A stretch of DNA of 64,000 bases from Umezawaea beigongshangensis. Lineage in GTDB: Bacteria > Actinomycetota > Actinomycetes > Mycobacteriales > Pseudonocardiaceae. The stretch's first letter is position 1. Every line of letters starts with the position of its first letter. Below, in pieces: positions 1 to 7,932 of this stretch. The DNA lies in NCBI RefSeq assembly GCF_016464305.1, contig NZ_JAEIOJ010000002.1, forward strand, positions 124,001-188,000. Direction: 5' to 3'. Under the pieces are notes generated by a model. That model was given only the letters and a program-made list of their open reading frames with translations, had not been told where the DNA came from and did no database searches. The position numbers and the translations under genes were made by a program.

Positions 1-1
1 G

Positions 2-1198
2 TGCTCGGCGGGCTGCACCCTCCTGTTCGGCCGGGTCGCCGACCTGGTCGGCCGTCGCCGCGTCTTCCTGGCGGGCGTGGCGCTGCTGGGGGTCGCGTCC
101 CTCGCCGGCGGCGTCGCCACCTCACCGGGCGTGCTGCTCGCCGCCCGCGTCGCCCAGGGGCTCGCCACCGCGGCCGTCACCCCGGCGGCGCTGTCGCTGC
201 TGACCACGTCGTTCCCCGAGGGGCCGCTGCGGGACCGGGCGCTCGGCCTCAACGGCGCGCTGATGGCGGCGGGCTTCACCACCGGGGCGGTGCTGGGCGG
301 TGTGCTCACCGACCTGCTGAGCTGGCGCTGGGCGTTCTTCCTCAACGTCCCCGTCGCGGTGGCCGTGCTGCTCCTCGCGCCCGCCGTGCTGCCCGCGGAC
401 GGGCCGGAGCGGCGGGCGCGGCTCGACGTGCTCGGCGCGCTCACCGTCACCTCCGGACTGCTGGCCGTCGTGTTCGGCCTGACGACCGCGGGCCGCACGT
501 CGTGGACGGACCCGGCCGCGTTCGGCTCCCTGCTCGCCGGTGCCGTGCTGCTGGCCTGGTTCTGGCTGGTCGAGCGGCGAGCCGCCGACCCGCTGGTGCC
601 GGTGGCGGTCCTGGGGCGCCGCACGGTCGGGTGGGGGAACGTCGTCGGGCTGCTCGCGTTCGCGACCGAGACGTCCCTGGTGTTCCTGCTGACCCTCTAC
701 CTCCAGGACGTGCTGGGGTACTCGCCGCTCGCCGCCGGGCTGTCCTTCGCCGTCCTGGGCGTGGGCACCGTGCTCGGCGGGGCGGTCGGGCCGCGGCTGA
801 TCGCGGTGCTGGGCACTCGCAGCACCCTCGTCCTGGGGTCCGGCGTGCAGGCGGTCGCGACCGCGCCGCTGGTGCTGCTCGGCCACGAGCCGGGCTGGAT
901 CGCGCTGCTGCTCGTCGCGACGTTCGCCGGTGGCGTGGGCAACCTCGTCGCGATCGTCGGCTTCGTCGTCACCGCCACCTCGGGGCTGCCGGACCGGGAG
1001 CAGGGCCTCGCCACGGGTCTCGCGACCACCAGCCAGCAGATCGGCATCACGACGGGCATCCCGGTGATGAGCGCGGTCGTCACGGCCCGGCTCGACGGCG
1101 GCGTGCTGAGCGGGATCACCGCGGCCGTGGGCGTCAACGCGGCGCTGTGCGCGCTCACCGCGGTGCTGGCCGCCGTGTTCCTGCGCCCCGGCAGGTAG
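2..1198 (+). CDS. MFS transporter, DHA2-like, 5' end cut off by window
   Basis: Drug/metabolite exporter of the major facilitator superfamily, acting in the cytoplasmic membrane by proton antiport. The frame is open from base 2, so the start lies upstream. The first visible residues include the loop 2-3 motif GRVADLVGRRR (motif A), which normally sits about 70 residues into such proteins. The rest is a run of hydrophobic helices with the motif-C-like stretch TTGAVLGGVL around residues 90-100 and no soluble domain. It ends at TAG 1196-1198. A NYN-domain gene follows 56 bp later with its own apparent promoter, so an operon is not required. Substrate cannot be told. Family assignment is firm; DHA2 (14 helices) rather than DHA1 is inferred from the C-terminal half. 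Confidence 0.85.
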   Translation, partial: CSAGCTLLFGRVADLVGRRRVFLAGVALLGVASLAGGVATSPGVLLAARVAQGLATAAVTPAALSLLTTSFPEGPLRDRALGLNGALMAAGFTTGAVLGGVLTDLLSWRWAFFLNVPVAVAVLLLAPAVLPADGPERRARLDVLGALTVTSGLLAVVFGLTTAGRTSWTDPAAFGSLLAGAVLLAWFWLVERRAADPLVPVAVLGRRTVGWGNVVGLLAFATETSLVFLLTLYLQDVLGYSPLAAGLSFAVLGVGTVLGGAVGPRLIAVLGTRSTLVLGSGVQAVATAPLVLLGHEPGWIALLLVATFAGGVGNLVAIVGFVVTATSGLPDREQGLATGLATTSQQIGITTGIPVMSAVVTARLDGGVLSGITAAVGVNAALCALTAVLAAVFLRPGR

Positions 1199-1241
1199 CG
1201 CCGCGGCGGTCCGGGCGTCTCACCCGGTGGCGGCCGGGAGG

Positions 1242-1247
1242 TAGGGT
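1242..1247 (+). promoter_or_regulatory. -10 box TAGGGT for a leaderless NYN gene
   Basis: TAGGGT matches the actinobacterial TANNNT -10 pattern and ends 7 nt before the GTG at 1255. This is the spacing expected when transcription starts on the start codon itself. No good -35 is visible. A weak GGAG at 1237-1240 could instead be a ribosome-binding site, so this is suggestive only. Confidence 0.4.
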
Positions 1248-1254
1248 CGGTGGC

Positions 1255-2109
1255 GTGGGGAAGGTCGTGCGCATCGGTGTGTTCTACGACGGCACGTGGT
1301 TCGCCTACCTGAGCGACTTCTACGCCACCGTCCACCCGCGCGCGGCCCGCATCGCCCTCGACGGCCTGCACGACGCGCTGCGCTGGTACGCGCACACCGA
1401 GACCGGCGGCGACCTCGCCGACTGCCGCGTGCAGGAGGCGCACTACGTCCGCGGGCGCATCGCCACCCCGGCGACGTCCTTCGACGCCGTCCTGGCCGCC
1501 GCCGGGGTCGCCCGGCACGACCTGCCGCTGCACGGCGGCAAGGAGAAGGGCGTGGACGTCCACCTCGCGCTGGAGGTCTGGGACCGCGCCACCACCGCGC
1601 CGCTGGACCAGGTCGTGCTGATCACCGGCGACGCCGACTTCGCGCCGCTGGTGACCCGGCTGGTCGCGCGCGGCGTGCAGGTGGTCGTGCCGGTCGCCGA
1701 CCCCGACCCGGCCACCTTCCCCGTCCTGCCCCCGTCGGCCTCGACGCCGCGCACCGCCGCGCCGCTGCGGGCCGCGGCCACCCGCACCCCCGCCTTCGAC
1801 GCCCTGTTCGCCGCCGCCGAGCGCTCCGGCGTTCCCCTGCGCAGTCCGTTCGTGCGCTCCACCGCGGTCGTGGCCTCCCCCGCCGGCGCTCCGCGCGGCC
1901 GCCGCCGCGGCACCGTGACCGGCTGGCGCGCGGGGCAGCCGCACGGGTTCATCACCGACAGCCGCGGCGCGTCGTGGTTCGTGTCGCGCGACCAGCTGCC
2001 CGGCGGCCGCACCGAGCTGCGCTCCGGGACGGCCGTGTCGTTCACCGGGTCACCGGCACCGACGCCGGGCAAGAAGTACCCGCAGGCGTTCGAGGTCCGC
2101 GTCGACTGA
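1255..2109 (+). CDS. NYN-domain ribonuclease fused to a cold-shock-like OB domain
   Basis: Predicted cytosolic RNA-processing protein, 284 residues. The N-terminal part is a NYN (PIN-fold) domain. FYDGTW carries Asp12, KGVDVHLALE carries Asp101, and ITGDADFAPLV carries Asp126 and Asp128, the acidic residues that bind the metal in this nuclease family. After a Pro/Ala-rich linker, residues about 219-284 read GTVTGW, then GFI, WFV, a P-GG turn and a final V-F stretch ending AFEVRV. That is the strand pattern of a cold-shock/S1-type OB fold. The combination suggests a nuclease with its own RNA-binding module. The start GTG 1255 is chosen because the domain begins at once; GTG 1267 is the alternative. 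It is convergent with the Lrp gene, 9 bp apart. The fusion is inferred by eye from the strand pattern. Confidence 0.75.
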   Translation: MGKVVRIGVFYDGTWFAYLSDFYATVHPRAARIALDGLHDALRWYAHTETGGDLADCRVQEAHYVRGRIATPATSFDAVLAAAGVARHDLPLHGGKEKGVDVHLALEVWDRATTAPLDQVVLITGDADFAPLVTRLVARGVQVVVPVADPDPATFPVLPPSASTPRTAAPLRAAATRTPAFDALFAAAERSGVPLRSPFVRSTAVVASPAGAPRGRRRGTVTGWRAGQPHGFITDSRGASWFVSRDQLPGGRTELRSGTAVSFTGSPAPTPGKKYPQAFEVRVD

Positions 2110-2118
2110 CCGGCGGTC

Positions 2119-2622
2119 TCACAGCGGGCCGGGGGTCGAGCGGCCCCACCCGCGACCCTCGGTCAGCTTGTCCAGCAGCGGCTGGAGCCGGTAGGGCACC
2201 GGCGTCGACACCGCCAGGGTCGTCGTGGTGTGGCGCACGCCGGGCAGGTCGATGATCACGGTGACCACCTCCTGCAACGTCTTGTGCGTGCTGGAGGCGA
2301 CCCTGGCCACGAGGTCCTCCCGGCCCGCCTGGGTGACGACCTCCAGGACCTCGGGCACGCGCGCCAGCGCCGCGGTGACCTCCCCGAGGCGCTTCTGGTC
2401 GAGCTCGATCGCGACGAACGCCTGCACGTGGACGCCGATGCGGTCCAGGTCCAGCTCCGGGCGGAACCCGCCGAGCACGCCGGTGTCCTCCAGCCGCTTG
2501 AGGCGGGCCTGCACGGTGCTGCGGGTGACCCCCAGGTGCGCGGACAGCTCGGCGACGCTCATCCGGGAGTCGACGGTCAGCCTGCCGATGATCTCGGCGT
2601 CCAGGCGGTCGATCTCGGCCAC
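2119..2622 (-). CDS. bkdR: Lrp/AsnC-family regulator, probable regulator of the bkd operon
   Basis: DNA-binding regulator of 167 residues. An N-terminal winged helix-turn-helix (LDAEIIGRLTVDSRMSVAELSAHLGVTRSTVQARLKRL broken by a turn, residues about 6-44) is followed by a RAM/ligand-binding alpha-beta domain (VQAFVAIEL, EVTQAGREDLVARV). The GTG start has AGGAG about 8 nt upstream. It is transcribed away from the branched-chain 2-oxoacid dehydrogenase genes across a 186-bp gap. In pseudomonads the bkd operon is controlled by an Lrp-type BkdR that senses branched-chain amino acids, so the same role is inferred here from position. A minus-strand TATAGT at 2696-2691 could be its -10 box. Confidence 0.85.
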   Translation of the reverse strand: MAEIDRLDAEIIGRLTVDSRMSVAELSAHLGVTRSTVQARLKRLEDTGVLGGFRPELDLDRIGVHVQAFVAIELDQKRLGEVTAALARVPEVLEVVTQAGREDLVARVASSTHKTLQEVVTVIIDLPGVRHTTTTLAVSTPVPYRLQPLLDKLTEGRGWGRSTPGPL

Positions 2623-2723
2623 GTCCCACTCCTCGCACGGATCGGTCTCCTGGGCAGAACACGCAGGTGAGCAGCCTTGCGTCGAGTCCCACTATACGAA
2701 TCGAGCAGTTGTGGGAGAAGCTG

Positions 2724-2752
2724 TTGACCTTTCAGCACGCCTGAACGACCTT
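2724..2752 (+). promoter_or_regulatory. Putative promoter of the bkd operon
   Basis: TTGACC (2724-2729) is followed by a 17-bp spacer and GACCTT (2747-2752), one base off TANNNT. The transcript would have a leader of about 50 nt carrying the strong purine-rich ribosome site at 2789-2801. The gap also holds CCCAC (2688-2692) and GTGGG (2711-2715), a loose inverted repeat around the presumed regulator promoter. Confidence 0.45.
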
Positions 2753-2808
2753 GTGCTCACAGTTCCGGGCACCACCGCCGGGGGCCGGGGAGGAAGGAAG
2801 GCCGGGCG

Positions 2809-3912
2809 ATGAGCACCGAACCGCTGTCCCTGCTGGCTCCCGACGGGACGTTCACCGCGCACGCCGGACCGGCCGGCCCGGCCGGCCCGTTCGGCCCGGC
2901 CGAGCTGCGGGCGCTGCACCGCGACATGGTCATGACCCGGCGGATCGACACCGAGGCCATCGCCTTGCAGCGGCAGGGCGAGCTGGGCCTGTGGCCGTCG
3001 CTGCTCGGCCAGGAGGCGGCGCAGGTCGGCGCGGGCCGGGCCGCGACGCCGCGCGACGTCGTCTTCCCGACCTACCGCGAGCACGGCGTCGCCTGGTGCC
3101 GCGACGTGGACCCGGTCAGCCTCCTCGGCCTGTTCCGGGGCACCACGCTGGGCGGCTGGGACCCGGCGAGCAACAACTTCCAGCTCTACACGCTGGTCAT
3201 CGGCGCGCAGACGCTGCACGCCGTGGGCTACGCGATGGGGATCGTGCGCGACGGCGACGTGGGCACGGGCGACCCCGGCCGCGACCGCGCGGTGCTGGTG
3301 TTCCTCGGCGACGGGTCGCTCAGCGAGGGCGAGACGAACGAGGCGTTCGTGTGGGCCGCCGCGCAGAGCCTGCCGATCGTCTTCTTCTGCCAGAACAACC
3401 AGTGGGCGATCTCCTCGCCGTACTCGGTGCAGAGCCGGGTCCCGGTGGCCCAGCGGGCGCAGGGCTTCGGGTTCCCCGGCGTCCGGGTCGACGGCAACGA
3501 CGTGCTGGCCTGCCTGTCCGCGACCCGCGACGCGCTGGACTCGGCGCGCGCCGGGAACGGCCCGACGCTGATCGAGGCGTTCACCTACTGCCGCAACCCG
3601 CACACGACGTCCGACGACGACGGCCGCTACCGGTCCGGTTCGGAGAACGACGCCTGGGCCGCGCGGGACCCGATCGAGCGCTTGCGGCGTCATCTCGTGT
3701 CCTCGGGGGCGGCCGACGCCGCCCACTTCGCGAAGCTGGAGGCGCAGGAGCGCGCCCTGGGCGAGCGGCTGCGCACCGGGTGCCGCGCGCTGCCCGACCC
3801 GCCGCCGGACTCGTCGTTCCGCAACACCTACGTCGACCTGCCCGCCGAGCTGGCCGGGCAGCTGAGCGAGCACACCGAGTTCGTGGCGGCGGGACAGGAG
3901 GACGCGCGATGA
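2809..3912 (+). CDS. bkdA: 2-oxoacid dehydrogenase E1 alpha subunit (branched-chain type)
   Basis: Thiamine-diphosphate-dependent decarboxylase alpha subunit, 367 residues, the usual length. It works with the E1 beta product of the next gene to decarboxylate 2-oxoacids and transfer the acyl group to lipoyl-E2. The ThDP/Mg signature runs from GDGSLSEGE at about residue 167 to FFCQNN about 30 residues later, and the phosphorylation-loop region RNPHTTSDDDGRYR is present. ATG 2809 follows a purine-rich GGAGGAAGGAAGG. It overlaps the next gene by ATGA, so the two are translationally coupled. Branched-chain rather than pyruvate specificity is inferred from the divergent Lrp regulator and the separate alpha/beta organisation. 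Confidence 0.9.
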   Translation: MSTEPLSLLAPDGTFTAHAGPAGPAGPFGPAELRALHRDMVMTRRIDTEAIALQRQGELGLWPSLLGQEAAQVGAGRAATPRDVVFPTYREHGVAWCRDVDPVSLLGLFRGTTLGGWDPASNNFQLYTLVIGAQTLHAVGYAMGIVRDGDVGTGDPGRDRAVLVFLGDGSLSEGETNEAFVWAAAQSLPIVFFCQNNQWAISSPYSVQSRVPVAQRAQGFGFPGVRVDGNDVLACLSATRDALDSARAGNGPTLIEAFTYCRNPHTTSDDDGRYRSGSENDAWAARDPIERLRRHLVSSGAADAAHFAKLEAQERALGERLRTGCRALPDPPPDSSFRNTYVDLPAELAGQLSEHTEFVAAGQEDAR

Positions 3913-4883
3913 GCCCCACCGCGATGGCGCACGCGCTCAACGCCGGACTGCGCCGGGCGATGGAGGACGACGACCGCGTGGTGCTCATCGGCGAGGACAT
4001 CGGCCGTCTCGGCGGCGTCTTCCGGGTCACCGACGGTCTCCAGAAGGACTTCGGGGACCTCCGCGTCGTGGACTCCCCGCTGGGCGAGGCCGGCATCGTG
4101 GGCAGCGCGATCGGCCTGGCGATGGCCGGGTACCGGCCCGTCTGCGAGATCCAGTTCGACGGCTTCGTCTTCCCCGCCATGAACCAGATCGTCACCCAGC
4201 TCGCGAAGTACCGGCACCGCGCGGAGGGCAGGGCCTCGCTGCCCGTGGTCGTCCGCATCCCCGTCGGCGGCGGCATCGGCGCGATCGAGCACCACTCCGA
4301 GTCGCCCGAGGCGTACTTCGCGCACACCGCGGGTCTGAAGGTCGTCTGCCCCTCCTCGCCGCAGGACGCCTACGACCTGGTCCGGCAGGCGGTCCGCAGC
4401 GACGACCCGGTGGTGTTCCTGGAGCCCAAGCGCTCGTACTGGCGCAAGGGGGAGCTCGACCTCGACGCGGTGCCCGCTCCGGTGGAGCGGGCGCGCGTGC
4501 TGCGGGCGGGCGACGACGTCACCGTGGTCACCTACGGGGCCCTGGTGCCCGTGGCGCTGGAGGTCGCGCGGATCTGCGCCGAGGAGGGCCGCTCCGCCGA
4601 GGTGATCGACCTGCGGTGCCTGTCCCCGATCGACGACGCGACGATCCTGGACTCGGTGCGGCGCACCGGGCGGCTGGTCGTCGCGCACGAGGCGTCCCGG
4701 ACGGCCGGACTCGGCGCGGAGATCGCCGCCCGCGTGCAGGACCGGGCGTTCTACTCGCTGGAGGCGCCGGTCCAGCGGGTCACCGGCTACGACACCCCGT
4801 ACCCGCCGAGCCGCCTGGAGGAGGACTGGCTGCCGGGTGTGGACCGGGTGCTCGACGCCGTGGACCGCACCTTCGAACACTAG
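3909..4883 (+). CDS. bkdB: 2-oxoacid dehydrogenase E1 beta subunit (branched-chain type)
   Basis: Beta subunit of the alpha2beta2 E1 decarboxylase, 324 residues. Family marks are LIGEDIGRLGGVFRVTDGL at the N-terminus (the Glu contacts the ThDP aminopyrimidine), SPLGEAGIVGSAIGLAMAGYRPVCEIQF, and the C-terminal transketolase-like domain with VIDLRCLSPIDD and the closing TGYDTPYPP. ATG 3909 overlaps the stop of the alpha gene (ATGA). An 88-bp gap separates it from the E2 gene. In actinomycetes this complex feeds branched starter units (isobutyryl-, isovaleryl-, 2-methylbutyryl-CoA) into fatty acid and polyketide synthesis as well as amino-acid breakdown. Confidence 0.9.
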   Translation: MSPTAMAHALNAGLRRAMEDDDRVVLIGEDIGRLGGVFRVTDGLQKDFGDLRVVDSPLGEAGIVGSAIGLAMAGYRPVCEIQFDGFVFPAMNQIVTQLAKYRHRAEGRASLPVVVRIPVGGGIGAIEHHSESPEAYFAHTAGLKVVCPSSPQDAYDLVRQAVRSDDPVVFLEPKRSYWRKGELDLDAVPAPVERARVLRAGDDVTVVTYGALVPVALEVARICAEEGRSAEVIDLRCLSPIDDATILDSVRRTGRLVVAHEASRTAGLGAEIAARVQDRAFYSLEAPVQRVTGYDTPYPPSRLEEDWLPGVDRVLDAVDRTFEH

Positions 4884-4971
4884 ACCGCACGTCAGGAGTC
4901 GGTGTCCGGCACCAGCCGCGCCGAGCGGCCCCACCGGACGACACCTCCGGAACTCGACCCAGGAGAAGACC

Positions 4972-6327
4972 GTGAGCACGGCGACCACGTCCCAGTTCCA
5001 CCTCCCCGACGTGGGCGAGGGCCTGACCGAGGCCGAGATCGTCTCCTGGCTGGTCCGGCCCGGTGACCTCGTCGAGGTCAACCAGCCGGTCGTGGAGATC
5101 GAGACGGCGAAGTCGGTGGTGGAGCTGCCCAGCCCGTTCGCCGGCCGGGTCAGCGCGCTGCACGCCGAGGCGGGCGAGACCGTCGCGGTCGGCCGGGTGA
5201 TCATCAGCGTCGAGTCCGGCGCGGCCGCCGACGAGCGGCCGACCACCACCGACGACCCGCAGCTCCTCGTCGGCTACGGCGCGAGGGAACCCGGCGCGCA
5301 CCGCCGCCGCAGGCGGGGCGGGGCCCCCGCTGCCCCGGTGGCGGAGGCGGCGCCCGCCGCCCGGCCGCTGGCGAAGCCGCCGGTCCGCAAGCTGGCCAGG
5401 GACGCGGGCGTCGACCTCGCCGCGGTCACGCCGACCGGGGCGGGCGGTGTGATCACCCGCGCCGACGTGCTCCGGGCGTCCGAGCAGGCTCCCGCCGCGT
5501 ACGAGACCGCCGCGAACAAGACCGCCGCGCCCGAGGCCGCCGCGCACCGGGTCGCCGCTCGCGAGGTCGCCGCGCACCGGGCCGTCGCGACCGGGGCCAC
5601 CGCGCCGGAGGTTCTCGCGGGCGGCGACCTCCGCATCCCGATCAGGGGCGTGCGCAAGCACACCGCCGCGGCGGTGACGGCGTCCGCGTTCACCGCGCCG
5701 CACGTGACGGAGTTCGTCACGATCGACGTGACCAGGACGATGGAGCTGCGCGAGGAGATCGCCCGGCGGCCGGAGTTCCGCGACGTCAAGCTCAGCCCGC
5801 TCGCCCTGGTCGCCCGCGCGTTCCTGCACGCCCTCGCCCGCACCCCCGAGGCCAACTCCCGGTGGGACGAGCGGGCGCAGGAGATCGTCCAGCTGGCGGA
5901 GGTCAACCTCGGCATCGCCGCGGCCACGCCGCGCGGGCTGGTCGTGCCCAACGTCAAGAGCGCGCAGCGCCTCTCGCTGCTCGACCTGACGCTCGCGATC
6001 AACGACCTGGCCGCGACGGCGCGCGCGGGCAGGACCGAACCCGCGGCGATGGCGGGCGGCACCGTCACCATCACCAACATCGGCGTGTTCGGCATCGACA
6101 CCGGCACCCCGATCCTGAACCCCGGCGAGACGGCGATCCTGGCTCTCGGCGCCGTGCGGCGGATGCCGTGGGTCGTGGAGGACCGGCACGGCGAGCGCAT
6201 CGAGCCGCGGTGGGTCACGCAGCTCGCCCTGTCGTTCGACCACCGCGTGCTGGACGGGCAGCAGGGATCGCAGCTCCTGGCCGACACCGCGGCGCAGCTC
6301 ACCCAGCCGGGGCTCGCCGTCCTCTGA
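4972..6327 (+). CDS. bkdC: Dihydrolipoamide acyltransferase E2 of the 2-oxoacid dehydrogenase complex
   Basis: Core acyltransferase, 451 residues. The lipoyl domain (residues 1-80) has the modified Lys47 in EIETAKSVVELP. A basic linker leads to a peripheral-subunit-binding domain (VRKLARDAGVDLAAVTPTG, about 137-170) that would dock E3. The C-terminal catalytic domain carries the acyltransferase signature HRVLDG (His424, Asp428). Between the binding and catalytic domains is an Ala-rich linker with near repeats (AAHRVAAREVAAHRAVA). GTG 4972 has AGGAGAAG 5 nt upstream. There is one lipoyl domain only, and no E3 gene follows, so the complex must borrow dihydrolipoamide dehydrogenase from elsewhere. 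The operon ends at the hairpin just downstream. Confidence 0.92.
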   Translation: MSTATTSQFHLPDVGEGLTEAEIVSWLVRPGDLVEVNQPVVEIETAKSVVELPSPFAGRVSALHAEAGETVAVGRVIISVESGAAADERPTTTDDPQLLVGYGAREPGAHRRRRRGGAPAAPVAEAAPAARPLAKPPVRKLARDAGVDLAAVTPTGAGGVITRADVLRASEQAPAAYETAANKTAAPEAAAHRVAAREVAAHRAVATGATAPEVLAGGDLRIPIRGVRKHTAAAVTASAFTAPHVTEFVTIDVTRTMELREEIARRPEFRDVKLSPLALVARAFLHALARTPEANSRWDERAQEIVQLAEVNLGIAAATPRGLVVPNVKSAQRLSLLDLTLAINDLAATARAGRTEPAAMAGGTVTITNIGVFGIDTGTPILNPGETAILALGAVRRMPWVVEDRHGERIEPRWVTQLALSFDHRVLDGQQGSQLLADTAAQLTQPGLAVL

Positions 6328-6331
6328 CCGG

Positions 6332-6350
6332 CCGACCGGCGGCCGGTCGG
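6332..6350 (+). terminator. Hairpin after the bkd operon
   Basis: A perfect 8-bp stem CCGACCGG / CCGGTCGG with a 3-nt loop lies 4 nt after the E2 stop codon. There is no U-tract, as is common in high-GC actinomycetes. Confidence 0.55.
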
Positions 6351-6475
6351 AGGACTGCGCTGTGACCACACCACCGGACGACGCTTCCGATCGTCCGCGG
6401 AGGTGGACGGCGGGGACCGGGGACGCGCCCCGGTGCCCCGTCGTCGCCGTCGTCGCGATGAGCGAAGATCGTGAC

Positions 6476-6817
6476 ATGCGCGACGAGCACGAGTTCTTCG
6501 AGGTGGACGCACTGCCCTGGCGGGAGGACCCCGCGTCGCCCGGTGTGTCGGAACGGGTCCTCAGCCGGGGCTCCGACGGCGTCACCCTCACCAGGATCGC
6601 CCGCTGGGCCCCCGGCCTGGACACCTCCGCCTCCGGGGTGATCCGGCACCAGTACCACGAGGAGGTCTACCTCCTGACCGGTGAGCTGACCGACCTCACC
6701 TCGGGCGAGACGCACGTCGCGGGCAGCTACGCGTCCCGGCGGCCGGGAATGCCGCACGGCCCGTACGTCACCGGCCCCGGTTGCACGATGCTGGAGATCC
6801 GCACGGTCGCCGGATGA
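6476..6817 (+). CDS. Small cupin-domain protein
   Basis: Single-domain cupin of about 113 residues. The metal-binding first motif is visible as HQYHEEVYLLTGELTD (two His and a Glu), and the second as RPGMPHGPYVTGPG. Start choice is uncertain: ATG 6476 begins directly before the conserved fold (MRDEHEFFEVD), ATG 6458 is 6 codons upstream, and the frame opens at GTG 6362. The extra N-terminus from 6362 looks non-homologous and would overlap the hairpin region. Small cupins of this type bind metals and act as isomerases, dioxygenases or sensors. No specific function can be assigned. It stands alone and is convergent with the oxidoreductase gene. Confidence 0.7.
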   Translation: MRDEHEFFEVDALPWREDPASPGVSERVLSRGSDGVTLTRIARWAPGLDTSASGVIRHQYHEEVYLLTGELTDLTSGETHVAGSYASRRPGMPHGPYVTGPGCTMLEIRTVAG

Positions 6818-6828
6818 CCGACGTGGTC

Positions 6829-6850
6829 CCGCCGGCGGCCGGTCCGGCGG
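6829..6850. terminator. Bidirectional hairpin between convergent genes
   Basis: CCGCCGG (6829-6835) and CCGGCGG (6844-6850) form a 7-bp stem with an 8-nt loop, ending 4 nt before the stop of the minus-strand oxidoreductase gene. It would serve both the cupin and the oxidoreductase transcripts. Confidence 0.45.
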
Positions 6851-6853
6851 CGC

Positions 6854-7819
6854 TCAGCCGATCTCGACCACGATCTTCCCGCGGACGCCGCCCGCCTCCA
6901 GGGCGCGGTGCGCTCCGGCGATGTCGGCCAGCGGGAACACCCGGTCCACGACGGGCCGGATCGCTCCGCTCTCCACGAGCCGGGTCAGCTCGGCGAAGAG
7001 GTCGTGCCCCGGGTTGCCGCTGAAGAACCGCACCCGCCGGGAACCGAACACCGCGGTTCCCGCGATGTGGGCCAGCGACCGCACCGGGTGGTCCACGTCG
7101 AAGCTGATCGACACCATGCGCCCCGTCCTGGTCAGCAGACGCCGGTAGGGCTGGAACCCGCCGCCGACGGTGTTGAGGACGACGTCGAAGCGGCCGAGGT
7201 CGGCGGGACCGGTGCTCGCGCGGTCGAACACCTCGTGGGCGCCGAGTTCGCGGACGAACTCGGCGTGCCGGGCACCGGCCAGAGCGGTGACGTGCGCGCC
7301 GTACGCCCTGCCGAGCTGCACGGCGACGCTGCCGACCCCACCGGCGGCCCCCCGCACCAGCAGCCGCTGTCCCTCCCGGAGCCGGGCGTGGTCGCGCAGC
7401 GCGGTGATGGCCGTCGTGCCGACGCCGGGCAGGGCCGCCGCCCGCACCGGGTCGATCCCGGCCGGGGCGAGGGCCAGTTGCCGGGGAGGCACGGCCACGA
7501 ACTCGGCCGCGCTGCCGAACCTCCGCGGCAGTCCTCCCCACACCGCGTCGCCGACGGCGTGCTCCGTGACACCGGGTCCGACGGCGGCGACCTCCCCGGC
7601 GAAGTCGATCCCCACCCGCTTCGGGAAGCCCCGGCTCGCCAGAGCGGTCGCGAACCGGACCCGGCCCGCCCGGCCCGCCAGTTCGCCGCCGTTCACGCTG
7701 GCGGCGCGGACCCGCACGAGCACCGTCCCCGGACCGGCGACCGGCGCGGGCACCACTCCTTCGTACAACACCTCTGGCGGCCCGTAGCGGTCGTACAGGG
7801 CAGCACGCATCTCGTTCAC
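6854..7819 (-). CDS. NADPH:quinone oxidoreductase, medium-chain dehydrogenase family
   Basis: Zinc-independent medium-chain reductase of 321 residues. It has an N-terminal GroES-like domain (VLVRVRAASVNGGE, GIDFAGEVAAVGPGV, VGDAVWG) and a Rossmann domain with the NADPH motif LVRGAAGGVGSVAVQLG at about residue 155. The structural and catalytic Zn cysteines of true alcohol dehydrogenases are absent, which places it with quinone/enone reductases. The likely role is reduction of quinones or reactive alkenals. ATG 7819 and ATG 7810 are both possible starts; MRAALYDRYG from 7810 matches the usual family start. The divergent TetR gene 100 bp away probably regulates it. Confidence 0.87.
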   Translation of the reverse strand: MNEMRAALYDRYGPPEVLYEGVVPAPVAGPGTVLVRVRAASVNGGELAGRAGRVRFATALASRGFPKRVGIDFAGEVAAVGPGVTEHAVGDAVWGGLPRRFGSAAEFVAVPPRQLALAPAGIDPVRAAALPGVGTTAITALRDHARLREGQRLLVRGAAGGVGSVAVQLGRAYGAHVTALAGARHAEFVRELGAHEVFDRASTGPADLGRFDVVLNTVGGGFQPYRRLLTRTGRMVSISFDVDHPVRSLAHIAGTAVFGSRRVRFFSGNPGHDLFAELTRLVESGAIRPVVDRVFPLADIAGAHRALEAGGVRGKIVVEIG

Positions 7820-7919
7820 GAATCGTGTTCCGTTCTACCGGAGAATGAACTGCGGAGATCGACGTCTTCCGCTCGGATTCACGCTATCGCGCACGACGGG
7901 GTTCCGAACCGCCTGCAGC

Positions 7920-7925
7920 TAATGT
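7920..7925 (+). promoter_or_regulatory. -10 box TAATGT for a leaderless TetR gene
   Basis: TAATGT ends exactly 7 nt before ATG 7933, and no ribosome-binding site precedes that ATG. This supports a leaderless transcript and picks ATG 7933 over GTG 7924, which lies inside the promoter. Confidence 0.5.
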
Positions 7926-7932
7926 GAGAGAC

